Part shown: in pieces, positions 1 to 9,755 of the stretch
Numbering within the stretch: position 1 is the first letter of the stretch
How the letters are laid out: the number at the start of each line of letters is the position of its first letter
NCBI RefSeq assembly: GCF_022750545.1
Contig: NZ_PUIC01000008.1
Span: 226,674-290,673 of the forward strand
Direction of reading: 5' to 3'
Source of the DNA: Caulobacter sp. CCUG 60055
GTDB taxonomy: Bacteria > Pseudomonadota > Alphaproteobacteria > Caulobacterales > Caulobacteraceae
DNA: 64,000 nt
Notes under the pieces: model-generated
Told to the model about the DNA's origin: nothing
Database searches by the model: none
Seen by the model: the letters and a program-made list of their open reading frames with translations, nothing else
Translations under genes and position numbers: made by a program

Positions 1-1379
1 ACCTCGGCGTGATGGTGCCGGCCGACCGCATCCTCGACGAGGCCGAGAAGCACAAGGTCGACGTGGTCGGCCTGTCGGGCCTGATCACCCCGTCGCTGGA
101 CGAGATGGTGTTCGTCGCCGCCGAGATGGAGCGGCGCGGCTTCGACATTCCGCTGCTGATCGGCGGGGCCACCACCAGCCGCACCCACACGGCGGTCAAG
201 ATCGAGCCGGCCTATCATCGCGGCTCGACCACCTATGTGCTGGACGCCAGCCGGGCGGTCGGGGTGGTCTCGAACCTGCTGTCGCCGACCGAGCGGGAGA
301 AGACCGTCGCCGCCACCCGCGCCGAGTACATCCGCGTGCGCGAGCAGTTCGCCCGCGGCCAGGAGGTCAAGGCCCGCACCAGCCTGGCCGACGCCCGCGC
401 CCGGCGGTTCGCTATCGATTGGCCGGCCTATGCCGCGCCGAAGCCGACGTTCATCGGAACGCGAACTTTCGCGCCTTATGATCTGAAAGATTTAGTTAAA
501 TACATCGATTGGTCGCCCTTCTTCGCCAGTTGGGAGCTGATCGGCCGCTATCCGCAGATCCTTGAAGACGACGTGGTCGGCGAGGCCGCTCGCAGCCTCT
601 ACGCCGACGCGCGCGAGATGCTGGACAAGATCGTCGCCGAGAACTGGTTCGAGGCCAGGGGCGTGGTCGGCCTGTGGCCCGCCAACGCCGAAGGCGATGA
701 CGTCGTCGTCTATGCCGATGAGAACCGCGACCGTGAGATCGGCCGCCTGCACACTCTGCGCCAGCAGATGGCCAAGACCGAGGGCAAGGCCAACCTCGCC
801 TTGGCCGACTTCGTCGCGCCGGTCGGGGCGGGGGCCGACTATGTCGGCGGCTTCGCGGTCACCGCCGGCCATGGCGAGGACGAGATCGTCGCCAGGTTCA
901 AGGCGGCGGGGGACGACTATTCGGCGATCATGGCCTCGGCCCTGGCCGACCGGCTGGCCGAAGCCTTCGCCGAGGCGCTGCACCACAAGGTCCGCACCGA
1001 GCTTTGGGGCTACGCGCCGGACGAGGGCTTCGACGCCGAGGCGCTGATCGGCGAGAAATACCAGGGCATCCGCCCGGCGCCCGGTTATCCGGCCCAGCCC
1101 GACCACACCGAAAAGGACACGCTTTTCCGTCTGTTGGACGCCGAGGCTGAGACCGGGATCACCCTGACAGAGAGCTTCGCCATGAGCCCCGGCGCGGCGG
1201 TCAGCGGGCTCTATTTCGGCCACCCGCAGGCGCACTATTTCGGCGTCGGCAAGATCGACCGCGATCAGGTCGAGGACTACGCCCGCCGCAAGGGCTGGGA
1301 GGTCGCCAAGGCCGAGCGGTGGCTGTCGCCGATCCTCAACTACGACCCCAACGCCCCGAGGCGCGAGGCGGCCGCCTGA
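1..1379 (+). CDS. metH: Methionine synthase, cobalamin-dependent, C-terminal part (5' end outside window)
   Basis: This is the C-terminal part of MetH, which transfers a methyl group from methyltetrahydrofolate to homocysteine through methylcobalamin. The reading frame is open from the first base (the codons before the first ATG read N-L-G-V), so the gene starts upstream of the window. The B12-binding domain is visible as SGLITPSLDEM and the LIGGATTS loop; the DxHxxG cobalt-ligand motif would lie upstream. The rest is the AdoMet-binding reactivation domain, with the typical RPAPGYP motif near the end. The gene ends 16 bp before a convergent gene. The family assignment is firm; nothing can be said about its promoter. 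Confidence 0.96.
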   Translation, partial: LGVMVPADRILDEAEKHKVDVVGLSGLITPSLDEMVFVAAEMERRGFDIPLLIGGATTSRTHTAVKIEPAYHRGSTTYVLDASRAVGVVSNLLSPTEREKTVAATRAEYIRVREQFARGQEVKARTSLADARARRFAIDWPAYAAPKPTFIGTRTFAPYDLKDLVKYIDWSPFFASWELIGRYPQILEDDVVGEAARSLYADAREMLDKIVAENWFEARGVVGLWPANAEGDDVVVYADENRDREIGRLHTLRQQMAKTEGKANLALADFVAPVGAGADYVGGFAVTAGHGEDEIVARFKAAGDDYSAIMASALADRLAEAFAEALHHKVRTELWGYAPDEGFDAEALIGEKYQGIRPAPGYPAQPDHTEKDTLFRLLDAEAETGITLTESFAMSPGAAVSGLYFGHPQAHYFGVGKIDRDQVEDYARRKGWEVAKAERWLSPILNYDPNAPRREAAA

Positions 1380-1395
1380 CCGCCTCGCCCTGCGG

Positions 1396-2142
1396 TCAGA
1401 GCTTGCAGAGCATCGCGCCGTTCTTGCCCGGCTCAAGCCGGCCGGGGCAGGGCTGCGGGTTGTTGGGATCGACGACGAAGCTGGCGGGCTTCTTGGCCGC
1501 CTTGCCCTTCTTGGCCGGGGCCGGGGCCGGCGCGGCGCTCTCGGCCGGGGCCGGCGCGTCGGGCGCCGCCGGCGCGGCGTCCTCGACCTTGGGGGCGTCC
1601 TTGGCGGCGTCGGCCGGCGCCGGGTCGGCGTTGGCCTGCAAGGCGGGCGCGGCCAGCAGCGAGCGGACCTGCAGCCGCTTGGCCACGGTCTCGCACCGTT
1701 CCGGCAGGCCCCAGTTCATCCAGGAATAGGCGGCCAGCTTCTTGTCGGCGAACTGGGCGGGGGACCACATGCCGCGCCCCTTGGCGGCCGCGGCCAGACC
1801 GCGGTCGTGAATCGGCTGCGGGCTGGCCTTCTCGGCCGCCGTTATCGAGGCGGAGAACAGCTTCAGCGCGTCGCGGCCGGCCGCCTGCTGCTCGGCGTAG
1901 TCCTTGGCGTCCTCCTTGACGCTGTTCCAGCGCTTGGAGATCGCGTCCAGCTCCGGCTTGACCTCCTTGAACAGCTCCATGTGGCCGCCGAGGACCCCGT
2001 AGCACCAGGCGACGAACTCGTAGTCGTCGGAGGGCGCGCCGGCGGGCAGGCGCTCCTCCGTCTCCGGGCCGGGCGGCGCGTCGGCCGCTCCGGCGGCGCC
2101 GGTCATCATCAGGGCTAGGGCGAAAAGGGGCGCAACGGCCAT
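1396..2142 (-). CDS. Predicted secreted protein of unknown function, Ala/Pro-rich C-terminal linker
   Basis: The protein has 248 residues. The N-terminus (MAVAPLFALALMMTGAAGA) looks like a Sec signal peptide cleaved after about residue 19. A folded-looking part of about 140 residues follows and contains cysteines in WCYGV and ERCETV that could pair. An Ala/Pro/Lys-rich segment at roughly residues 170-220 resembles a cell-envelope linker, and the last 25 residues contain two more cysteines (QPCPG, MLCKL). I recognise no named family. It lies between metH (convergent) and the oplA-type gene (22 bp upstream, same strand), so it may be co-transcribed with the latter. Envelope location is inferred from the signal peptide only. 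Confidence 0.75.
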   Translation of the reverse strand: MAVAPLFALALMMTGAAGAADAPPGPETEERLPAGAPSDDYEFVAWCYGVLGGHMELFKEVKPELDAISKRWNSVKEDAKDYAEQQAAGRDALKLFSASITAAEKASPQPIHDRGLAAAAKGRGMWSPAQFADKKLAAYSWMNWGLPERCETVAKRLQVRSLLAAPALQANADPAPADAAKDAPKVEDAAPAAPDAPAPAESAAPAPAPAKKGKAAKKPASFVVDPNNPQPCPGRLEPGKNGAMLCKL

Positions 2143-2164
2143 ACAGGAAACGTCCTTGCTTGCG

Positions 2165-5100
2165 TCAGCCGGCGGCGCCGACCGGACCGAAGCCGCCGCC
2201 TCCCGGCGTCTCGATCTCGATGGCGTCGCCGGGCTGGACGGCGACTGAGAAACAGCCCGGCAGGGTGTTTACCGCGCCGGAGGAGGTTATCAAACGCTGA
2301 CGGCCGCAAAGGGCTGCATCGCCCCCGGCCAATCCCTGCGGCGCATGCTCGCGCCGGGTGGACAGCAGAGCCGCCTCCATGGGCGCGAGGAAGCGGATGC
2401 GCCGGACCACGCCGTCGCCGCCGCGCTTGTTCCCTGCGCCGCCTGAGCCGGGCCGCAGGGCGAAGGTCTCGACGCGCACGGGGAAACGCCGTTCCAGGAT
2501 CTCGGGATCGGTCAGCCGCGAGTTGGTCATGTGGGTATGCACGCCCGAGGCCCCGTCGGCGTCGGCGGTCGCCCCTGCGCCGCCGCAGATGGTTTCATAG
2601 TACTGCCGCGTCGCGTCGCCGAAGGTGAAGTTGTTCATCGTGCCCTGGGCGTTGGCCATGACGCCGAGGGCGGCGTAGAGCGCGTCGACCACATGCTGGC
2701 TGGTCTCGACATTGCCGGCGACCACGGCGGCCGGCGGGGCGGGGTTCAGCATCGAGCCGGGCGGCACGACGATGCGCAGGGGCTTGAGGCAGCCGGCGTT
2801 CAGCGGGATCTCGTCGTCGACCAGGGTGCGGAACACATAGAGGGCGGCCGCGTCGACGATGGCCGACGGGGCGTTGAAGTTCGAGCCGAGCACGGCGCTG
2901 GTGCCGGTGAAGTCGAGCACGGCCTCGCCGGCGGCCGCGTCGACGGTGGTGCGCACCACGATCTCGCCGCCGCCGTCCATCGGCGCCCGGGCCGCCCCGT
3001 CGCGCAGGCGCCCGATCGCCCGCCGCACCGAGGCGGCGGCGTTGTCCTGCACGAAGCCCATGTAGCGGGCGACCACGCCGGGGCCGAAGGCCCGGATCAT
3101 CTCGGCCACCGAGGCCGCCCCCGCCTGGCAGGCGGCGATCTGGGCCTTGAGGTCGGCGATGTTCTGGTCGGGATTGCGGGCGGGCCATGGGCCGGCGGCC
3201 AGGGCCGCGCGGATCTCGGCCTCGAGCAGCCGGCCGTCGCGCATCAACGGCAGGGCGTCGAGCAGGACGCCTTCCTCGGCGATGGTGGTCGAGAAGGGGG
3301 GCATCGAGCCCGGCTGCACGCCGCCGACGTCGGCGTGGTGTCCCCGCGCGGCGACATAGAAGCTGGGCGCGGCGTCGCCCTGGCTCATGAACACCGGCAT
3401 GACCACGGTGATGTCGGGCAGGTGGGTGCCGCCGGCATAGGGGTTGTTGAGCACGAAGGCGTCGCCCGGCCGCAGGGCCGGATGGCGGTCGCGGACGGCC
3501 CGCACGCTGGCCCCCATCGAGCCCAGGTGCACCGGCATGTGCGGGGCGTTGGCCACCAGCCCGCCCTCGACGTCGAACAGGGCGCAGGAGAAGTCCAGCC
3601 GCTCCTTGATGTTCACCGAGTGGGCGGTGCGCTCCAGCGCCGCGCCCATCGCCTCGGCCACGCCCATGAAGCGCCGGTTGAACAACTCCAGCGTCACCGG
3701 GTCTGGGCGGTCGCCGGCCTCGTCGGCGCGGATCGCGGCGGCGGCGATGCGCTCCAGGCGGATCAGGCCGTCCGCCTCCGGACGGGCGCGCCAGCCGGGG
3801 GCGACGGCGATCTGGGTGTCGCCCCGCACGATCAGGGCCGGCCCGTCCACAGCCTGGGTCAGCCGTTCGGCGTGCAGGATGGGCGCGGCGTGGAAGGCGT
3901 CGTCGGCGTAGAGCCGCGTCGTCGTCGCGCCTTCGTCGCCAGCGGCCGGCGGCGGGGCGGCGGCTGTGGCGGGTGGCGTCAGCGAGGCCGCCGCGGCCGC
4001 CTCGACCTCGACGCTGGCGACGAGGATCGGCCGGGTCGGCTCGACGAAGCCGAACAGCCGCTGGTGGGCGGTCTCGAAGGCGGCCTTGGCCTCGGCGACG
4101 GGACCTAGCGGGACCGGCAGGGCGGCGTCGGCGCCGTCATAGCGCAGCATCAGGCGAAGCTGCACCTCGCCCACGGCCGCGCCCTGGGCGGCGAGGGCGG
4201 TCTCGGCTTCCCGACGCAGGGCCTCGGCCGTGTCACGAGCCTGAGCCAAGCCGTTGTCGTCCAATGGTTTTTCCAGTCCCGCCTGACGCAGGGCGCGCAC
4301 CTCGGCCTGGCCGATGCCCCAGGCCGAAAGCAACGAGGCGTAGCGGGGGCTGAGGATGTCGGCGGCGCCGAGGGCTTCGGCCGCCCAGCAGGCGATCTGG
4401 CCGGCGGCGCCGCCGAAGGCGACCAGGGCGTGGTCGCGGGGGTCGAAGCCGCGCTCGGTGGATATGCGGCGCACCGCCTGGGCGGTCTGTTCGACGGCGA
4501 CGGCGATGAAGCCCTCGGCGGCGGCTTCGGCGCTCTCGGCGCCCATGGCGTCGGCCAGGGCCTGGAGGCGCGCGCGGGCGGCGGCGAGGTCGAGCGGTCG
4601 GTCGTGGGTCGGCCCGAACACCGCCGGGAAGAAGCGCGGGTCGATCCGCCCCAGCACCAGATTGGCGTCGGTCACGGTGGCCGGGCCGCCCTTGCCGTAG
4701 GCGGCCGGGCCGGGATCGGCCCCGGCGCTGTCCGGGCCGACGCGGGCGCGCAGGCCGTCGAAGGCCAGGATCGAGCCGCCGCCGGCGGCCACCGTCTCGA
4801 CGTCCAGCATCGGCGCGCGGACCTTGACCCCGGCCACCTTGGCGGTGTCGCGCCGCTCCAGCGCGCCGGCGTAGCGGCAGACGTCGGTCGAGGTGCCGCC
4901 CATGTCGAAGCCGAGGGCGGCGCGGGCGCCGGCGGCGTCGGCCGTCCGCGCCACGCCGACCACGCCGCCGGCCGGGCCGGAGACTACGGCGTCCTTGCCC
5001 CGGAAGGTCTCGGCGCGGACCAGGCCGCCGTTCGAGGTCATGAAGTACAGCGGCGCGCCCGCGACCGCGCGGGCCACCCGCTGGACATAGGCCTGCAGGG

Positions 5101-5770
5101 CGGGGGTCAGATAGGCGTCCGCCACCGTGGTCTCGGCCCGCGCGACATAGCGGGGCAGGGGCGAGACCTGGTGCGACAGGGCCACGAACGACAGGCCGGC
5201 CTCGCGGGCCAGCTCGGCGGCGGCCAGTTCGTGGACCGGATTGAGGTCGGCGTGCAGGAAGGCGACGGCCGCGCTTTCGTAGCCGTCGAGGGCCGCCTGC
5301 TTCAGGCGGGCGAGCAACGCATCGCGGTCGAGGGGGGCGACCACCGCGCCGTCCGCCGCCAGCCGCTCGTCCGCCTCGACGACGCCGGCGTAGAGGGGGG
5401 CGGGGCGGACGACGTCGAGGGCGAAGAGGTCCGGCCGGGCCTGGTCGCCGAGGACCAGGGCGTCGGCGAAGCCGCGGGTGGCGACCAGCAGGGTCTTGGC
5501 GCCCTTGCGCTCCAGCAGGGCGTTGGTGGCCACCGTCGTGCCCATCTTGATGGCGGTGACGCGCTCGGCGGGGAAGGGCTGGCCGGGCTGCGCGCCCAGC
5601 AGCCGGCGCATCCCCTCGACGGCGGCGTCCTCGTAGGCGTCCGAGGTCGACAGCAGTTTCAGGCTGTGGGTGCGTCCCGCCCCGTCGCGGCCGATGATGT
5701 CGGTGAAGGTTCCGCCGCGGTCGATCCAGATGACCCATTCGTAACTTGCGGCGGCGTTGGTCGTTGTCAT
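2165..5770 (-). CDS. oplA: 5-oxoprolinase (ATP-hydrolysing), HyuA-HyuB fusion
   Basis: This 1201-residue protein has the full length of fused 5-oxoprolinases, which open 5-oxo-L-proline to L-glutamate with ATP. Residues about 1-680 form the hydantoinase A half: DRGGTFTD at 17-24 is the N-terminal nucleotide-binding motif, and [10 protein letters not shown] near 286-296 is the second actin-fold phosphate loop. Residues about 689-1195 form the hydantoinase B half, beginning around [12 protein letters not shown] related activity such as an N-methylhydantoinase or acetophenone carboxylase subunit cannot be excluded, but single-chain fusions of this length are usually 5-oxoprolinase. Its start lies only 34 bp from the divergent J-domain gene, so both promoters must be very compact. 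Confidence 0.88.
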   Translation of the reverse strand: MTTTNAAASYEWVIWIDRGGTFTDIIGRDGAGRTHSLKLLSTSDAYEDAAVEGMRRLLGAQPGQPFPAERVTAIKMGTTVATNALLERKGAKTLLVATRGFADALVLGDQARPDLFALDVVRPAPLYAGVVEADERLAADGAVVAPLDRDALLARLKQAALDGYESAAVAFLHADLNPVHELAAAELAREAGLSFVALSHQVSPLPRYVARAETTVADAYLTPALQAYVQRVARAVAGAPLYFMTSNGGLVRAETFRGKDAVVSGPAGGVVGVARTADAAGARAALGFDMGGTSTDVCRYAGALERRDTAKVAGVKVRAPMLDVETVAAGGGSILAFDGLRARVGPDSAGADPGPAAYGKGGPATVTDANLVLGRIDPRFFPAVFGPTHDRPLDLAAARARLQALADAMGAESAEAAAEGFIAVAVEQTAQAVRRISTERGFDPRDHALVAFGGAAGQIACWAAEALGAADILSPRYASLLSAWGIGQAEVRALRQAGLEKPLDDNGLAQARDTAEALRREAETALAAQGAAVGEVQLRLMLRYDGADAALPVPLGPVAEAKAAFETAHQRLFGFVEPTRPILVASVEVEAAAAASLTPPATAAAPPPAAGDEGATTTRLYADDAFHAAPILHAERLTQAVDGPALIVRGDTQIAVAPGWRARPEADGLIRLERIAAAAIRADEAGDRPDPVTLELFNRRFMGVAEAMGAALERTAHSVNIKERLDFSCALFDVEGGLVANAPHMPVHLGSMGASVRAVRDRHPALRPGDAFVLNNPYAGGTHLPDITVVMPVFMSQGDAAPSFYVAARGHHADVGGVQPGSMPPFSTTIAEEGVLLDALPLMRDGRLLEAEIRAALAAGPWPARNPDQNIADLKAQIAACQAGAASVAEMIRAFGPGVVARYMGFVQDNAAASVRRAIGRLRDGAARAPMDGGGEIVVRTTVDAAAGEAVLDFTGTSAVLGSNFNAPSAIVDAAALYVFRTLVDDEIPLNAGCLKPLRIVVPPGSMLNPAPPAAVVAGNVETSQHVVDALYAALGVMANAQGTMNNFTFGDATRQYYETICGGAGATADADGASGVHTHMTNSRLTDPEILERRFPVRVETFALRPGSGGAGNKRGGDGVVRRIRFLAPMEAALLSTRREHAPQGLAGGDAALCGRQRLITSSGAVNTLPGCFSVAVQPGDAIEIETPGGGGFGPVGAAG

Positions 5771-5804
5771 TGTGCGGCCACGATCCTAAACTGCAATGGT
5801 TCCC

Positions 5805-6503
5805 ATGAGCTTCTGGCGCAAGATAGCAGGCTTGGCCGTCCGCAAGGTGGACGCGGCCGAATGCCCGGACTGTCCTGCCGGCCCGCCCGGCGAGGACCCG
5901 GCGTTCTCGACCGCCGTCACCGCCCTGGGCGCGAAGCTGGCCAAGGCCGACGGCCGCGCCGACCATTCGGAGTTCGCGGCCTTCGCAGAAGTCTTCCAAC
6001 CCGATCCCGCCGCCGAGCGCGACGTGGAACGGCTGTACGATCTTGCGCGGCAGTCCACCAGGGGATTCGAAAGCTACGCCCGGCGCCTGGCCAAGCGGTA
6101 TCGCGGTTGCCCGCAGCTGCTGGAGGACGTGCTCGACGGCCTGTTCCATATCGCCAAGTCCGACGGCGTCGTCACCCACGACGAGCTCGACTACCTGGAG
6201 CAGGTGGCGCTGATGTTCGGCCTGTCGCCGCTGGCCTTCCGCCGGATCAAGGCGATCCATCTGGGCGCCGGCGCCGACGATCCCTACGTGGTGCTGGACG
6301 TGGCGGCCGACGCCCCGGACGAGACGGTGCGGGCGGCCTGGCGGCGCGCCCTGGCCGCCGCCCACCCCGACAGGGTCATCGCCCAGGGCCTGCCGGCCGA
6401 ATATGTCGAGGTGGCCCAGATCAAGTCGGCGGCCATCAACGCGGCCTATGACGCGGTGGTTCGCGAGCGGCGGGAACTGGCGCCCGTTCTGGCCGCTTAT
6501 TGA
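5805..6503 (+). CDS. TerB-like/J-domain co-chaperone, DjlA-type
   Basis: This protein has 232 residues from the chosen ATG; another in-frame ATG lies three codons earlier (5796). Residues about 30-150 are acidic and helical, with paired repeats (KLAKADGRADHSEF and IAKSDGVVTHDEL) typical of TerB/DjlA N-terminal domains. Residues about 157-225 form a J-domain with the HPD tripeptide at 187-189, needed to stimulate the DnaK ATPase. This order matches DjlA, but there is no N-terminal membrane anchor, so it is probably cytosolic. CPDC at 20-23 is the only cysteine pair. A specific client cannot be inferred from its neighbours. Confidence 0.82.
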   Translation: MSFWRKIAGLAVRKVDAAECPDCPAGPPGEDPAFSTAVTALGAKLAKADGRADHSEFAAFAEVFQPDPAAERDVERLYDLARQSTRGFESYARRLAKRYRGCPQLLEDVLDGLFHIAKSDGVVTHDELDYLEQVALMFGLSPLAFRRIKAIHLGAGADDPYVVLDVAADAPDETVRAAWRRALAAAHPDRVIAQGLPAEYVEVAQIKSAAINAAYDAVVRERRELAPVLAAY

Positions 6504-6623
6504 AGACGAGGTGCTGTTTTCTTCGGCGAATTCGGTCCCTTCCGCCGCCGAAAGGTTGACGGAAGCTCCGAGGGCGCCGACATACTGTTTGGCTGGGGCT
6601 TGACCCCTACGACGAGGATACGG

Positions 6624-6938
6624 ATGGACAGGCTGATGGGCGCACAATCGAGCGCCGCTCGGAACGGCGGTTCCGCCTGGAAGAGTCTCGCCTGGATCGG
6701 CGGTGCGCTGGCGACCGCCGCCGCCGCCGCGGTCGCGGCGGTGCTGGCGGTGTTCTTCGCGGCGACGGTGGTGGTCATCGCGCTGATGGCCAGCTGCCTG
6801 CTGGCCCTGGCCGGGTTGGCCATGCGCGCGCGCCGATCGACCGCCCGCGCGCGGCCCGCCGACCCCTCGATCATCGAGGCGCACAACGTCGGCGGCCATT
6901 CCTGGGTGGCCTACGGCTGGGACCGCCAGGCCCGCTGA
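6624..6938 (+). CDS. Small membrane protein of unknown function
   Basis: The predicted protein has 104 residues. I chose ATG 6624 over an upstream TTG at 6600 because it gives a clean protein (MDRLMGAQ) preceded by a GAGGAT-like ribosome-binding site. Residues about 21-67 are a long Ala/Val-rich hydrophobic stretch that fits two closely spaced transmembrane helices. A basic segment (MRARRSTARAR) then suggests a positive-inside cytosolic turn, and the tail ends in VAYGWDRQAR. No family is recognised. A perfect match to the Caulobacter-type -35 hexamer (TTGACGG, 6556-6562) lies upstream, but I see no good -10. A strong terminator follows at 6974-7000, supporting a monocistronic gene. Confidence 0.6.
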   Translation: MDRLMGAQSSAARNGGSAWKSLAWIGGALATAAAAAVAAVLAVFFAATVVVIALMASCLLALAGLAMRARRSTARARPADPSIIEAHNVGGHSWVAYGWDRQAR

Positions 6939-6973
6939 CCTTCACGATTTCGCGGCTGGATCAGCCGAGCGGG

Positions 6974-7000
6974 CGGCCGCCTTCCATGGGAAGGCGGCCG
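6974..7000 (+). terminator. Rho-independent terminator after the small membrane protein gene
   Basis: A perfect 12-bp inverted repeat (6974-6985 pairing with 6989-7000) encloses a 3-base ATG loop and is followed by TTTCGCTTT on the plus strand. It lies 35 bp after the stop codon and before the oxidoreductase gene at 7088. Confidence 0.8.
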
Positions 7001-7087
7001 TTTCGCTTTGCGCCCCGCTCCTGTTTTCACTTGGATCGCCCTGCGCTTCGGCGGATCGTCGGCTGAAGAAAACGCGGAGGAACGCCG

Positions 7088-8089
7088 ATGGCCGAGATCA
7101 ACCGCCAGATCCTTCTGGCCGCCAGGCCGCAGGGCAAGCTTGAGCTGGAACATTTCCGGCTGGCCGAGGCCCCGACGCCGCGGCCGGGCCCGGGCGAGAT
7201 CCTGGTCCGCGTCCGCCTGATCTCGCTGGACGCCGCCAACCGGGCCTGGATGCAGGGCGCGACCTATCGCTCCGCCGTCGAGGCGGGGCAGGTGATGGCC
7301 GGCGGCGGCGTCGCCGAGGTGCTGGAGTCCCGCGCGCCGGGCCTCGCTCCCGGCGACCTGGTCTTCGCCGACGTCGGCTGGCGCGACTTCGCCGTCCTGG
7401 CGGCGGACAGCGTCCAGAAGCTGCCGAGGATCGAGCCGCTCAGTCGCCTGCTCAGCGTGTTCGGGATCGCCGGCCTGACCGCCTATTTCGGCCTGCTGGA
7501 ATGCGGTCGGCCGAACCCGGGCGAGACCCTGGTGGTGTCGGCCGCCGCCGGCTCGGTCGGCTCGATCGTCGGCCAGATCGGCAAGATCAAGGGCTGCCGG
7601 GTGGTGGGCGTCGCCGGCGGCGCGGCCAAGGGCGCGCTGCTGGTGGACGAACTCGGCTTCGACGCCGCCGTCGACTACAAGGCGCCGGACTTCCGCCGGG
7701 CGCTCAGGGCGGCCTGCCCGCAAGGCGTCGACGTCTATTTCGACAATGTCGGGGGCGATGTGCTGGAGACCTGCCTGTTCGCCATGAACCTGGGCGGGCG
7801 CATCGCCTGCTGCGGCGCGGTGTCCCAGTACGACGGGGCCGCGCCCGCCCACGGCCCGCGCGGCGTGCCGGGCCTGATCGTCACCAAGCGGCTCACCCTG
7901 CGCGGCTTCGTGGTCACCGACTTCGACGACCGTCGCGAGCAGGCCCTGGCCGATCTCCAGGCCTGGGTCGACGAGGGCCGCCTCAAGGTGCGCGAGGACA
8001 TCGTCGACGGCCTGGAGAACACCCCGGCCGCGCTGATCGGCCTGCTGGCCGGCGACAATGTCGGCAAGCGGATGGTGCGGGTTTCCTGA
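7088..8089 (+). CDS. NADP-dependent MDR-family oxidoreductase (PTGR/leukotriene B4 dehydrogenase type)
   Basis: This 333-residue protein belongs to the zinc-independent medium-chain dehydrogenase/reductase family that reduces alpha,beta-unsaturated carbonyls with NADPH, as in prostaglandin reductases and plant double-bond reductases. The N-terminal half is a GroES-like fold (PRPGPGEILVRV). The Rossmann segment starts at AAAGSVGS (152-159), and DVYFDNVGGDVLE is the family's signature strand-loop. No zinc-ligand cysteine cluster is visible. An AGGAAC ribosome-binding site precedes the ATG. It is the first gene after a terminator, and its substrate is unknown. Confidence 0.88.
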   Translation: MAEINRQILLAARPQGKLELEHFRLAEAPTPRPGPGEILVRVRLISLDAANRAWMQGATYRSAVEAGQVMAGGGVAEVLESRAPGLAPGDLVFADVGWRDFAVLAADSVQKLPRIEPLSRLLSVFGIAGLTAYFGLLECGRPNPGETLVVSAAAGSVGSIVGQIGKIKGCRVVGVAGGAAKGALLVDELGFDAAVDYKAPDFRRALRAACPQGVDVYFDNVGGDVLETCLFAMNLGGRIACCGAVSQYDGAAPAHGPRGVPGLIVTKRLTLRGFVVTDFDDRREQALADLQAWVDEGRLKVREDIVDGLENTPAALIGLLAGDNVGKRMVRVS

Positions 8090-8141
8090 ACGGCGATAAG
8101 CCGGCTTGCCGACCCTCGCGGAAACGCTCTAAGCCGAGGGC

Positions 8142-9032
8142 ATGACCCTCCGCGATTTCGTCCTGCTGGTCGCCGTCTGCCTGGTGTGGGCGCTCAACAA
8201 CGTCATCAGCAAGATCGTCATCGCCCACATGGGCGTGCCGCCGCTGTTCTACGCCGCCGTCCGCTTCGCCATCGTCGCGGCGGCGGTGTCGCCCTGGCTG
8301 CTGCCGGCGCCGCGGCCGATCTGGCGGCTGATCGCGGTGGGCCTGCTGATGGGGGCCGGCAATTTCGCCCTGTTGTTCGTGGGCCTGAAGACGGCCAGCC
8401 CGTCGGGCGTGGCCGTGGTCAGCCAGCTCGGCGTGCCGATCACCACGCTGCTCTCGGTGCTGATCCTGGGCGAGCGCATCCGCTGGCGGCGCGGCCTGGG
8501 CATCGCCCTGACCTTCATCGGAGCCCTGACGGTGATCTGGGACCCGCGCGGGGTGGCGCTGTCGGGCGGCCTTCTATTCATCGTCGGCTCGGCCTTCACC
8601 GGCTCGCTGGGCGCGGTGATGATGAAGCAGATGGACGGCGTGCGGCCATTGCAGTTCCAGGCTTGGGTGGGTTTCTGCTCGTTCCCGCCGCTGGCGGCGC
8701 TGTCGGCGTTCGTCGAGCCGGGCCAGGTCGCGGCCGGCGTCTCGGCCGGCTGGGGTTTCGTCGCCGGGGTGGTGTTCTCGGCCCTGGTGGTGTCGGTCGC
8801 CGCCCACACCGCCTATTACGGCCTGATCCAGCGCTACGAGGCCAATCTGATCTCGCCGCTCACCCTGATGACGCCCCTGGCCACCATCGGTTTCGGCGTG
8901 GCGATCACCCACGACCATTTCGACTTGCGGATGGCGGTCGGCGCCGCGATCGCGCTATTGGGCGTGCTGATCATCGCCCTGCGGCCCAACCGGGCCGCTT
9001 CGCTGCTCTTGCTCATGAGGAACCGGGTCTGA
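8142..9032 (+). CDS. DMT-superfamily permease with EamA domains
   Basis: The 296-residue protein consists almost wholly of hydrophobic segments that fit ten transmembrane helices in two EamA repeats. This is typical of drug/metabolite transporters that export or import small metabolites. The second repeat contains the conserved region FVAGVVFSALVVSVAAHTAYYGLIQRYEANLISP-like (only the family pattern is used here, roughly residues 206-240). The substrate cannot be predicted. Its stop overlaps the start of the following amidase by one base (TGATG), suggesting translational coupling. Confidence 0.85.
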   Translation: MTLRDFVLLVAVCLVWALNNVISKIVIAHMGVPPLFYAAVRFAIVAAAVSPWLLPAPRPIWRLIAVGLLMGAGNFALLFVGLKTASPSGVAVVSQLGVPITTLLSVLILGERIRWRRGLGIALTFIGALTVIWDPRGVALSGGLLFIVGSAFTGSLGAVMMKQMDGVRPLQFQAWVGFCSFPPLAALSAFVEPGQVAAGVSAGWGFVAGVVFSALVVSVAAHTAYYGLIQRYEANLISPLTLMTPLATIGFGVAITHDHFDLRMAVGAAIALLGVLIIALRPNRAASLLLLMRNRV

Positions 9033-9751
9033 TGGACCTCATCCCCGCGCCGTCGCCGAACTTCGACGCCCGCAAGGCGCCGCCGGACATGATCGTCCTG
9101 CACTACACCGGCATGCGCGGCGGCGAGGCGGCTCTGGCCCGGCTGCGCGATCCGGCCGCCAAGGTGTCGGCGCATTATCTGGTCGAGGAGGACGGCCGGG
9201 TGTTCTCGCTGGTCGCCGAAGAACGCCGCGCCTGGCACGCGGGCAAGTCGTTCTGGCGCGGCGAGAACGACATCAACAGCGTCTCGATCGGCGTCGAGAT
9301 CGTCAATCCGGGGCACGAGTTCGGCTATCGGCCCTTTCCCGACGCCCAGATCGCGGCGGTGATCGAACTGCTGGGCGAGGTCCGCGGCCGCTGGGACGTG
9401 GCGGACGCCCGCATCCTCGGCCATTCCGACGTCGCCCCCGGCCGCAAGCAGGACCCGGGCGAGCTGTTCCCCTGGAAGCGCCTGGCCGAGGCCGGGCACG
9501 GCCTGTGGGTCGAGCCGCCGGCTTCGCCCGGCGCGCCGCTGTCGCTCGGAGACGAGGGGACGGGTGTGTTCGCGCTGCAGGCCGGCCTGACCCGCCTGGG
9601 CTACGACAGCGCCCCCTCGGGCAGGTTCGACGAAGGGACCGCGACCATCGTCGAGGCCTTCCAGCGGCACTGGCGTCCGGCCCGCGTCGACGGCGTCGCC
9701 GACGGCGAGACCCGGGCGCGGCTGGTCAATCTGCTGCGGGCGGCGGCCTGA
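9032..9751 (+). CDS. N-acetylmuramoyl-L-alanine amidase, AmpD-type with C-terminal peptidoglycan-binding domain
   Basis: The protein has 239 residues from ATG 9032; longer in-frame upstream extension only shadows the permease gene. Residues about 17-150 are an Amidase_2 domain, with zinc ligands H24 (LHYTGM), H131 (LGHSDVAPG) and D141 (QDPGELFPW) and the E-containing strand IGVEIVNPG. Residues about 165-239 form a peptidoglycan-binding (PG_binding_1) three-helix domain. The enzyme should cleave the lactoyl-L-Ala bond of anhydro-muropeptides during wall recycling or in the periplasm. There is no evident signal peptide, which favours the cytosolic recycling role of AmpD, although the binding domain is also common in periplasmic AmiD forms. 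Confidence 0.88.
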   Translation: MDLIPAPSPNFDARKAPPDMIVLHYTGMRGGEAALARLRDPAAKVSAHYLVEEDGRVFSLVAEERRAWHAGKSFWRGENDINSVSIGVEIVNPGHEFGYRPFPDAQIAAVIELLGEVRGRWDVADARILGHSDVAPGRKQDPGELFPWKRLAEAGHGLWVEPPASPGAPLSLGDEGTGVFALQAGLTRLGYDSAPSGRFDEGTATIVEAFQRHWRPARVDGVADGETRARLVNLLRAAA

Positions 9752-9755
9752 GGCC

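Noticed and set aside
4233..6899. An 888-codon minus-strand frame across oplA, the J-domain gene and the small membrane gene
   Set aside because: Its translation is a low-complexity Arg/Gly/Pro shadow and conflicts with recognisable genes in other frames.
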